From the NCBI GenBank assembly GCA_023230285.1, contig JALNXP010000118.1:1-7556 (forward strand): DNA of 7,556 nucleotides, written 5' to 3'. The DNA comes from Bacteroidales bacterium. GTDB lineage: Bacteria; Bacteroidota; Bacteroidia; Bacteroidales; BM520. Below, piece after piece: positions 1 through 6,491 of the stretch. The notes under the pieces were generated by a model. The model saw nothing but the letters and a program-made list of their open reading frames with translations, had not been told where the DNA came from and did no database searches. The translations under genes were made by a program, and so were the position numbers. Numbering within the stretch: position 1 is the stretch's first letter; each line of letters begins with the position of its first letter.

Positions 1-152
1 GCAATTAGACGCTTCTAAGACACCTTGCGGTTTTTTAGCCACATATTTATTTTGATACAGCCCCAACTTTGCAATGCGGAACACTCAAAATCAATTTTTT
101 ATCAACAGTTTATTTTTTATAAATAGGACTTAAACATGTTTTTAAGGATCGG
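1..152. other. Left-edge non-coding stretch, no gene recognised
   Basis: No intact gene is visible here. On the minus strand a frame is open from about position 84 to the window edge (about 28 codons, ending in residues such as KKPQGVLEAS), but it has no ATG start and I do not recognise it. It could be a gene fragment or chance. The segment from about 90 to 150 is AT-rich and has stops in the frames examined. Together with the decayed remnant at 153-431 this looks like eroded accessory DNA downstream of the hydrogenase operon. Confidence 0.4.
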
Positions 153-431
153 CTACTTTAATGTTACGGTAGGTTTATCAGGTATGACTTCACCATCTTT
201 GACTGGATTAAGAATTAGATTAAAGGATTCTTCGACTTGCTCCACCGATGGCATTGTGTTATGCACCTCAAATTCCTTGAATACCTCTTGCATCTCATTA
301 TAATAGAGCAGCAAATCAAAATTTATCTTGGTGCAGATTGACCGAGTTTATTTGACTTCTATTTTTACACCTTCTTTCGCACTATTCAAATTTAACACGT
401 CAATTCGGGAACCCGTAGTAAATTCGATCCG
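153..431 (-). pseudogene. Decayed remnant resembling the N-terminus of a Bacteroidota tyrosine recombinase (integrase)
   Basis: Read leftward, this stretch gives protein-like sequence that changes frame twice. It starts with RIEFTTGSRIDV..NSAKEGVKIEVK (431 down to about 351) and meets a TAA at 348-350. The neighbouring frame continues as SNKLGQSAP. The original frame then resumes as KINFDLLLYYNEMQEVFKEF (from 329) and ends at a TAG at 153-155. The order of a short beta-rich piece (RIEFTTG), a Lys/Asn-rich linker and an amphipathic helix is what I would expect of the arm-type DNA-binding and early core-binding parts of Bacteroidota phage-type integrases. No catalytic domain (R..HxxR..Y) is present, so it cannot be active. 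Coding character is supported by the residue pattern persisting across the frame changes. The family assignment is from memory of similar sequences and is tentative; it could be another decayed gene. It abuts the perfect hairpin at 431-465. Confidence 0.42.
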
Positions 432-465
432 CTTTCATCTAATTGAACATCAATTAGATGAAAGC
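431..465. repeat. Perfect 15-bp inverted repeat with 5-nt loop
   Basis: GCTTTCATCTAATTG (431-445) is followed by the loop AACAT and its exact reverse complement CAATTAGATGAAAGC (451-465). The stem has no mismatch. It lies 67 nt past the hydA stop codon, in the direction of transcription. No T-run follows on either strand, so it is not a textbook intrinsic terminator. It could act as a transcript-end or stabilising structure, or be the trace of a small palindromic mobile element, since it abuts the point where the integrase-like remnant loses its reading. Confidence 0.75.
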
Positions 466-482
466 TGCTGATTGCGGGTTAG

Positions 483-514
483 GTTGTTGGAGAAAGAGCT
501 TCTAACTCCACAAC
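483..514 (-). terminator. Candidate transcript-end hairpin downstream of hydA
   Basis: GTTG(T)TGGAG at 483-492 pairs with CTCCACAAC at 506-514 with one bulged T. An inner AGA/TCT pairing (495-497 with 501-503) can extend the stem. It begins 18 nt after the hydA stop codon on the minus strand, a typical terminator position. There is no following U-tract on the minus strand, so termination efficiency is uncertain. With the stronger hairpin at 431-465 it may form a double structure at the 3' end of the operon. Confidence 0.35.
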
Positions 515-532
515 TTCATACTAAAAAATCAC

Positions 533-2290
533 TTACATCTTTCTCTCCACATACTTCGTATGCAACAAGTCGTGGGATAATGCTCCCAACGGCTTTTTCA
601 AGAAATTATCGTAAAGGTATTTGATTTCAGGATTCTCATGCGATTTGCGAATAAATTTATGAGAATCTTCTTCATATATTGATTCAGCACGTTTCATCCT
701 GATTTCTGTATTTGTGGGTATAGGCTGACCGCCACCACCCAAGCAGCCACCCGGACAAGACATCACCTCAATAAAAGCGTAAGGCGATGTGCCGTTTTCA
801 ATCTGTTCCAATAAAATCCGAGCATTCTTAAGTGTATGCGCTACTGCTACTTTCAATATTGTACCATTGATATTGATATCGGCCTCACGTATGCCGTCCA
901 TTCCTCTGACTGCTTTTAAATTGACATCTTTCAAAGTGTCGCCTGTCAGAATTTCATAAGCAGTTCGCAAAGCAGCTTCCATCACGCCGCCTGTAGCTCC
1001 GAAGATAACTGCAGCGCCTGTTGATGTCCCAAGCGGATTATCAAAATCTTCTGTAGGCAAAGACTTAAAGTCAATACCGACTTCCTTGAACATACGTCCT
1101 AATTCTCTGGTGGTCAACACATAATCCACGTCAAAAAAACGATCTTCTGCCGTCAGCTTCATTTTCTTTTTCCAATAATCGAAAGCGCCATCCATTTCCG
1201 GACGTTTAGCTTCATACTTTTTCGCTGTACAGGGCATCACTGAAACCACCACCATATCACGCGGATCAATGCCTGCCTGCTCGGCATAATATGTTTTGGC
1301 AATAGCGCCAAACATTTGCTGGGGCGACTTACAAGTAGAAAGATGAGGCAAAGATTTGGGGAAGAAATGTTCGATGAATTTAATCCATCCCGGTGAACAG
1401 GAAGTTATCATCGGCAATGTTCCATTGTTTTGTATGCGGCTGATTAATTCGTTACCTTCTTCAATAATAGTCAAGTCGGCAGTGAAATTTGTGTCAAATA
1501 CTTTGGAGAAGCCTAAACGACGCAATCCGGCTACCATTTTTCCGGTTACCAAGCTTCCCATGGGCATGCCCATTTCCTCACCGATACCAACACGAATTGC
1601 CGGTGCAGTTTGTACAACTACAACTTTTTTAGGATCATGAATGGCTTCCCAAATTTGGCTGACATGACTTTTTTCAATTATGGCGCCGGTCGGACAAACC
1701 AATGCACATTGTCCGCAATTGGTACAATCCACCATGCCCAATCCCATGTCCATAAAGGTGGAAATTTTGCTTTTTTGCCCCCTGCCTGCAAAATCAATGG
1801 CGCTGACGGTTTGCACTTCTTTACATACCGCCACGCATCTGCCGCAGAGAATGCATTTTTCAGGGTCGCGTATCAATGAAAGTGAAGAATAATCTCTTTC
1901 CAATTGTTTGGGTCTGGTACGAGGTAATCTCCTTTGATCAATACCAAACTCATAGGTAATTTGCTGCAATTCGCAACGCTGATTACGTTCACAAGTTTGA
2001 CAATCCAAGGGGTGATTTGCCAATAACAACTCTACATTCATCTTACGTGCTCGTAAGATGCGGGCATTGTTGGTAGTAATTTCCATGCCATCAGTAACCT
2101 TCGTAATACAAGAGCGCAGCAATGATTTAGCGCCTTTTACTTCTACTACGCATATTCCACAAGATGCATTGGAAGAAACATCTTTCAAATTACACAAAGT
2201 TGGAATCCTGATACCCGCCTGCATACATGCCTGCTCAATGGTCATTCCCTCTTGAACCTCATATGGTTTATTATCTATAATTACTTGCAT
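533..2290 (-). CDS. hydA: [FeFe]-hydrogenase catalytic subunit HydA (HndD-like, multimeric type)
   Basis: This 585-residue cytoplasmic protein should catalyse reversible H2 oxidation/proton reduction at an H-cluster. Visible in order: an N-terminal [2Fe-2S] ferredoxin domain (C33, C44, C47, C61); the His-Cys motif H93-x3-C97-x2-C100-x5-C106 for a [4Fe-4S] cluster; two further [4Fe-4S] motifs (C146/C149/C152/C156 and C189/C192/C195/C199); then the H-cluster domain with TSCSPGW (296-302), MPCTAKKYE (352-360) and EVMSCPGGCLGGGG (508-521), and the C-terminal small-subunit-like segment (from about 528). The likely proton-path residues E278, E281 and S318 are present. Length and order match HydA/HndD of multimeric hydrogenases. 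The L1 motif has Ser299 where the classical motif has a second Cys. There is no signal peptide. It is the last gene of the operon, 29 bp after hydB. The ATG start at 2288-2290 precedes the ferredoxin domain directly, and no Shine-Dalgarno sequence is present. Confidence 0.95.
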   Translation of the reverse strand: MQVIIDNKPYEVQEGMTIEQACMQAGIRIPTLCNLKDVSSNASCGICVVEVKGAKSLLRSCITKVTDGMEITTNNARILRARKMNVELLLANHPLDCQTCERNQRCELQQITYEFGIDQRRLPRTRPKQLERDYSSLSLIRDPEKCILCGRCVAVCKEVQTVSAIDFAGRGQKSKISTFMDMGLGMVDCTNCGQCALVCPTGAIIEKSHVSQIWEAIHDPKKVVVVQTAPAIRVGIGEEMGMPMGSLVTGKMVAGLRRLGFSKVFDTNFTADLTIIEEGNELISRIQNNGTLPMITSCSPGWIKFIEHFFPKSLPHLSTCKSPQQMFGAIAKTYYAEQAGIDPRDMVVVSVMPCTAKKYEAKRPEMDGAFDYWKKKMKLTAEDRFFDVDYVLTTRELGRMFKEVGIDFKSLPTEDFDNPLGTSTGAAVIFGATGGVMEAALRTAYEILTGDTLKDVNLKAVRGMDGIREADININGTILKVAVAHTLKNARILLEQIENGTSPYAFIEVMSCPGGCLGGGGQPIPTNTEIRMKRAESIYEEDSHKFIRKSHENPEIKYLYDNFLKKPLGALSHDLLHTKYVERKM

Positions 2291-2319
2291 AGTTTCTATT
2301 TTTAATATTTTGCATAATA

Positions 2320-5300
2320 TTATTCATCACAACGTACATCGCATCTCAAACAACGATTTACTTCGTTAAGGGCTTGCTGACCGGTATAACCGCAATCTAC
2401 CTCCATAAAGCTTCCTATTCTATCTCTTACATCTAACTTATAAGATACGTTTTTGTTAGATTTTTTCAGATCTTCAGGAACTACATTTCTATAGGTAAAC
2501 TTCTTATACAACCGGTCATAGCGTTTTTCCTGCATCAAATCAAAATCAATAATTTCCACCGCCTTTTTAGCCATACCCATTGCTTCGGCAGCAGTAGAAG
2601 GACCGGTTACTGCATCTCCACCGGCATAAATTTTAGCCTTGGTGGTTTGCTGTGTCAATGGATTAATCTTAATTCTTCCACCCCAAGAAGCTATTTGTAA
2701 ACCTTCAGCTTTCCATAAATCAGAATCTACCGTTTCACCAATTGCTAATACAATGGCCTCGCAAGGTATTTCATCAAACTTGCCGGTCTTAACAGGCTTT
2801 CTTCTGCCCGACGTATCTATTCCACCGCAAGTCATCAATTCTACTTTCAAGCCTTTCACCTTATTGTTAGCATCAACAATCACTTCTGCCGGTGACGACA
2901 TGAAATGGAATTTGATACCTTCAGCTTCCGCCTCTCTGATTTCAGCATCATTAGCAGGCATATCACATTTTTCGCGACGATATACTACGGTAACATCCTT
3001 GCGGTGTCTCCACAAGCTTCGGGCAACGTCTATGGCCACATTACCACCACCAATTACAACTACTTTCCAAGCAGCAGGTGGTTCCTTACCCAAAGCAAAT
3101 GATTTGAGTAGTTCCGTTCCCATATAGACACCTTTAGCATCTTCACCCGGTATATTCAACCCCATCTCTTTCCAAGCGCCAATAGCAACATAGATGGCAT
3201 CATACTTAGCTTCCAATTGCTTTAATGAAATATCTTTGCCGATAGTAGTATTCTGTTTGAACTTAACGCCCAATTTTTTAATCAGATCTACTTCTTTTTT
3301 CAACACTGCATTGGGCAAGCGATAACGAGGAATGCCGTATCTCAATAATCCACCCGGCTCGGGGAAGGAATCATAAACGACAACCTCATGACCCAAACGT
3401 ACTAAGTAGAATGCGGCAGTCAGACCGGCAGGACCGGCACCCACAATGGCGATCTTCTTGCCCGTATCCGGAAGCTTTTCCTTGATTAATTTCCGATATA
3501 TCATATTTTCATTACCCAACTTATACATAGTATCAGCCAAGTAGCGGTGTATTTCTCCCTGAGAAACCGGCTCATCTAACATTTCACGGCGACAGCGCAT
3601 CTGGCAATGGAAGTGACAAATTCTGCCTATGGTTCCGGGAAGCGGATTGTCGCGCAAGGTTACTTCAAAAGCATCTTCAATGCGATTTTCTTTGATTAAT
3701 TCAATATAGGCCGGGATATCCATGTGTAGGGGGCACGAATTTTCGCATAAAGCTAAGAAGAGTTCTTCACAAACACCTGCATAGCAACGTTTCTCATGGA
3801 TGTGTTCCTCATACTCATGCCTGAAATACTTCAGAGTCGTAAGAATAGGATTGGGAGCAGTCTGTCCCAGTCCACAAATTGCTGTATCCTTGATGGTCTG
3901 GCTCAGCATTTCCAGCATATTCAAATCCGCATTGGTTCCCTGTCCGCGCGTAATCTTGGTTAGTATCCTCAAAGCCTGTGTCAAGCCTTCGCGGCAAGGT
4001 GTACACTTTCCACAGGATTCGGCAGAATTAAACTCCAAAAAATAACGAGCAACGTCAACCATACAGTTGTCCTGATCCATTACTACCATACCACCCGAAC
4101 CCATGATAGCGCCAATCTTGGCTAAGGATTCATAATCAACTGCAGTATTAAATAATTCCAAAGGAATGCATCCGCCTGAAGGACCTCCTGTTTGAATGGC
4201 TTTGACTCTTTTAACGGTGCTGCCCGTACCTTCGCCTATATCAAATACAAATTGATTGATAGTAGAACCCATGGGCATTTCTACCAATCCGGTATTTTTA
4301 ATTTTTCCTACTAATGAGAATACTTTGGTGCCTGGGCTCTTTTCCGTTCCTGTTTCGCGGAACCACTGTGCTCCCCTGTTGATGATAACCGGAATATTGC
4401 ACCAGGTTTCCACATTATTGATATTGGTAGGATGACCGTATAAGCCTTTAGCAGAGGGGTAAGGAGGGCGCGGAACGGGACGGCCAGCTTTTCCTTCTAT
4501 TGAGGCGATTAAAGCCGTTTCTTCCCCACAAACGAAAGCGCCTGCGCCTTCTACAAAATCAAACTTAAAACTAAAATCCGTTCCTAATATCTTGTTACCT
4601 ATCAAACCTAAAGCTTCAGCTTGCATTTGAGCTTTTTCCAATCTCTTGACTGCCAAAGGATATTCAGCACGAATATAGGCAATACCTTCGTCGGCCCCCA
4701 TGGCGTAAGCGGCTATCATCATACCTTCTAAGATGGAATGAGGATCGCTTTCAATTTCATTGCGGTTCATGTAAGCTCCCGGGTCGCCCTCATCGGCATT
4801 ACAAATAAGATATTTTTTTTCACTATGGTTTTTCTTCATCAACTCCCATTTCACACCGGTAGGGAAGCCCGCGCCACCACGACCACGCATGCCTGAATTT
4901 TTCACTTCAGCGATGATGTCATCAGGTGTCATGCCTGAAAGCACTTTGAATAATGCACGGTATCCACCTACAGCCAAGTAATCTTCAATGGATTCAGGAT
5001 TTATCAAACCTGCATTGCGCAAAACGATTTTTTTCTGACCTTTGAAGAAAGGAATTTCATTCCACAAAGGATATTTCTCGTAACCTGTGCCATATTGGAA
5101 CTTAGAAGTAATAAAATCCCAATTCTCAATGCGACACAATACTTTGCGCTTGTATATATTACCAGACATACCGCCATCTAAAATCTTAATTGCATCTTTG
5201 GTATCCACACGGGCATAAACCAACAAAGGTTTACCCGGCTGATAGAGCGTAACCAATGGTTCTTCTGCACAGAAGCCAAAACAACCTGTTGGTTTTATGA

Positions 5301-5475
5301 TGCAATCATATTTTCGTTGTGCCGCATGCTTTTGCAAGGTTTCGTAAAGAGCATCAGCACCATTTCCGATACCGCAAGTTCCCATACCCACCATCACCAT
5401 AGGTACATCCGGCAGGATATTTTTCTTCAGGGAACTGCTGAATTGTTCGAAGTTATTTAGATTGATTTTTTGCAT
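2320..5475 (-). CDS. hydB: HydB-type NuoF-like diaphorase subunit fused to a GltD/NfnB-like NAD(P)H flavoprotein
   Basis: A 1051-residue fusion. Residues about 23-100 are a thioredoxin-like [2Fe-2S] domain (C34, C65, C69; the usual first Cys position holds V29). Residues about 145-560 are a NuoF/HydB core: GRGGAGFPTG (198-207) and NADEGDPGAYMNR (226-238) for FMN and NADH, GEETALI (317-323), an SLBB-like segment (about 384-438) and the [4Fe-4S] motif SCGKCTPC (487-494) with C534. In place of the usual HydB C-terminal ferredoxin there is a GltD-type module: Cys-rich helical domain (C564, C569, C577, C581, C620, C624, C628), FAD site GAGPAG (679-684), NAD(P) site GGGNVAIDVAR (809-819), VYRR (831-834, suggesting NADPH), FAD-closing GGDAVTGPST (952-961), and a tail with C1042, C1045 and C1049. 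It should pass electrons between HydA, NAD(H) and NADP(H) in the cytoplasm. The reading frame is continuous with no sign of an assembly join. It starts 23 bp inside hydC, implying tight co-expression. Confidence 0.92.
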   Translation of the reverse strand: MQKINLNNFEQFSSSLKKNILPDVPMVMVGMGTCGIGNGADALYETLQKHAAQRKYDCIIKPTGCFGFCAEEPLVTLYQPGKPLLVYARVDTKDAIKILDGGMSGNIYKRKVLCRIENWDFITSKFQYGTGYEKYPLWNEIPFFKGQKKIVLRNAGLINPESIEDYLAVGGYRALFKVLSGMTPDDIIAEVKNSGMRGRGGAGFPTGVKWELMKKNHSEKKYLICNADEGDPGAYMNRNEIESDPHSILEGMMIAAYAMGADEGIAYIRAEYPLAVKRLEKAQMQAEALGLIGNKILGTDFSFKFDFVEGAGAFVCGEETALIASIEGKAGRPVPRPPYPSAKGLYGHPTNINNVETWCNIPVIINRGAQWFRETGTEKSPGTKVFSLVGKIKNTGLVEMPMGSTINQFVFDIGEGTGSTVKRVKAIQTGGPSGGCIPLELFNTAVDYESLAKIGAIMGSGGMVVMDQDNCMVDVARYFLEFNSAESCGKCTPCREGLTQALRILTKITRGQGTNADLNMLEMLSQTIKDTAICGLGQTAPNPILTTLKYFRHEYEEHIHEKRCYAGVCEELFLALCENSCPLHMDIPAYIELIKENRIEDAFEVTLRDNPLPGTIGRICHFHCQMRCRREMLDEPVSQGEIHRYLADTMYKLGNENMIYRKLIKEKLPDTGKKIAIVGAGPAGLTAAFYLVRLGHEVVVYDSFPEPGGLLRYGIPRYRLPNAVLKKEVDLIKKLGVKFKQNTTIGKDISLKQLEAKYDAIYVAIGAWKEMGLNIPGEDAKGVYMGTELLKSFALGKEPPAAWKVVVIGGGNVAIDVARSLWRHRKDVTVVYRREKCDMPANDAEIREAEAEGIKFHFMSSPAEVIVDANNKVKGLKVELMTCGGIDTSGRRKPVKTGKFDEIPCEAIVLAIGETVDSDLWKAEGLQIASWGGRIKINPLTQQTTKAKIYAGGDAVTGPSTAAEAMGMAKKAVEIIDFDLMQEKRYDRLYKKFTYRNVVPEDLKKSNKNVSYKLDVRDRIGSFMEVDCGYTGQQALNEVNRCLRCDVRCDE

Positions 5476-5986
5476 AAGAGGAAGATTTAACTTTTTTCAA
5501 AATTTTCAGCAACTTAGGTGCATTCACATTACTGTGGATAACGCCATCAACCGCAACTACCGGCGCTTGTGCGCATTGTCCGAAGCAAGCAACCGTGCGA
5601 ATGGTAAACTCATTGTCAGGGGTTGTGTAGCTTGGTTCCGTTTCATCAAACTCGTAACGAAAACCCAAAATTTGCCCCACGCTGTTGAGCAATTCGCGAG
5701 AACCCTTGGTATGACAAGCAGTGCCGCGACAAACCACTATCGTGTGCTTTCCCTGAGGTTTTAAATTAAAAAATGAATAAAAAGTAGCAACGCTATATAC
5801 CTGAGTGGCAGGTACATTTAATTTTTTAGCTACTTGTAACAAGGTTTTTTGTGGAAGAAATTTTAAAGGATTTGCTTCCTGAACAGCTTCCAAGGTTGAA
5901 AGTAAAACGCCGGGGCTACCCTTGTACTTTCCGACTATCTCGTCAAGTACTTTCTCTTCCACCTCATAAGGAGTTAGTGTGTCCAT
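5453..5986 (-). CDS. hydC: HydC, NuoE-like [2Fe-2S] subunit of the hydrogenase complex
   Basis: This 177-residue protein matches the NuoE/HydC family: an N-terminal helical bundle (about 1-75, including the family-typical segment VYSVATFYSFF at 63-73) followed by a thioredoxin-like [2Fe-2S] domain with C86, C91, C134 and C138 (CRGTAC at 86-91, CFGQC at 134-138). It normally pairs with the NuoF/HydB subunit and helps carry electrons around the FMN site. It is the first gene of the leftward operon. Its last 23 bp overlap the start of hydB, so the two are probably translationally coupled. The ATG at 5984-5986 is preceded by AT-rich sequence without a Shine-Dalgarno motif, as usual in Bacteroidota. 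The tail (KSSSYAKNQSK) is basic and is probably not part of the fold. The length is ordinary for the family. Confidence 0.93.
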   Translation of the reverse strand: MDTLTPYEVEEKVLDEIVGKYKGSPGVLLSTLEAVQEANPLKFLPQKTLLQVAKKLNVPATQVYSVATFYSFFNLKPQGKHTIVVCRGTACHTKGSRELLNSVGQILGFRYEFDETEPSYTTPDNEFTIRTVACFGQCAQAPVVAVDGVIHSNVNAPKLLKILKKVKSSSYAKNQSK

Positions 5987-6052
5987 ATGCTTATCAGATT
6001 TGAATTAATAATTTGATTGTTGAAAAAAACAAAATAAGACGGGCTTATCTAT

Positions 6053-6066
6053 TAATAATATTATTA
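6053..6066. promoter_or_regulatory. 14-bp perfect palindrome at the predicted hydC transcription start
   Basis: TAATAATATTATTA is an exact palindrome immediately downstream of the candidate hydC -7 element, overlapping the expected transcription start. Its position would suit a repressor operator. It is pure A/T, and such palindromes also arise by chance in AT-rich DNA. It does not match the FNR/CRP (TTGAT-N4-ATCAA) or Rex (TTGTGA-N6-TCACAA) consensus. Confidence 0.3.
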
Positions 6067-6070
6067 CTTG

Positions 6071-6097
6071 CAAAAGTAACATATTGATTACATACAA
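6071..6097 (-). promoter_or_regulatory. Candidate Bacteroidota-type promoter for hydCBA
   Basis: Read leftward, TACTTTTG (6078-6071) is an exact match to the Bacteroidota -7 consensus TAnnTTTG. A TTG at 6097-6095 lies 16 bp upstream, slightly short of the usual spacing for the -33 element. The implied transcription start is near 6065, giving a leader of roughly 80 nt before the hydC ATG. The element is the best match found on the minus strand of this intergenic region. Confidence 0.5.
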
Positions 6098-6224
6098 TTA
6101 CACGATTTAACATTAAATTAATGATTTTTTTTCGTTAAATATAATATCTCTAAATAAAGAGAAAAATCTACAATTGCATTATACCATTCGAGAATTTTTT
6201 TTTGACTATAAGTGATGTCAAGCT

Positions 6225-6244
6225 ATTACATCATATTACATCAT
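6225..6244. repeat. 10-bp tandem direct repeat
   Basis: ATTACATCAT occurs twice in direct succession (6225-6234 and 6235-6244). A partial inverted copy, TGATGT at 6213-6218, lies just upstream and can pair with ACATCA in the first unit. The one-helical-turn spacing would suit cooperative protein binding, but the function is unknown and two copies of an AT-rich 10-mer is weak evidence. Confidence 0.5.
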
Positions 6245-6442
6245 ACTGAGCATAGGCATTTGTAGCAAAGGCTACTCTTCTTTCTTCTCAACAAGAATAC
6301 ATTAGGTAGTTAAGAACATACTTTCAATGGAAAACAGCTTTTTCTGATGCAAAGATGATGTTTCGTTTTATATTTCATAATTGGGCGCATTAATTTTAAA
6401 AAAGATTGTAACGAGTACTTACAGGTTTTTTTGTTCAAAAAC

Positions 6443-6491
6443 GCAAATCGAATCAATCAATAAAAAGCTATGATTTGCTTAATTATTGATT
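6443..6491. repeat. Two interleaved inverted repeats
   Basis: GCAAATC (6443-6449) is inverted as GATTTGC (6472-6478), and AATCAATAA (6455-6463) is inverted as TTATTGATT (6483-6491). The arms alternate a1-b1-a2-b2, so in RNA they could form either a pseudoknot or two mutually exclusive hairpins. No expression evidence exists in the sequence, and the A/T content makes chance pairing quite possible. Confidence 0.4.

Noticed and set aside
1356..2255. Several plus-strand open frames opposite hydA
   Set aside because: All are antisense to clear iron-sulfur and H-cluster motifs on the minus strand; they are by-products of that coding sequence.
2639..3127. 162-codon open frame on the plus strand
   Set aside because: It lies entirely antisense to the GltD-like half of the HydB fusion, whose motifs prove the minus strand is coding. 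Its own translation has no recognisable domain.
3660..3800. Suspicion that the HydB/GltD fusion is an assembly artefact or missed stop
   Set aside because: The frame is continuous from the NuoF core through the Cys-rich linker into the Rossmann domain, with no stop, no frame change and no visible change in composition at the junction.
3815..4006. 63-codon minus-strand frame inside hydB
   Set aside because: It is an alternative frame within the NuoF [4Fe-4S] region of HydB and shows no independent features.
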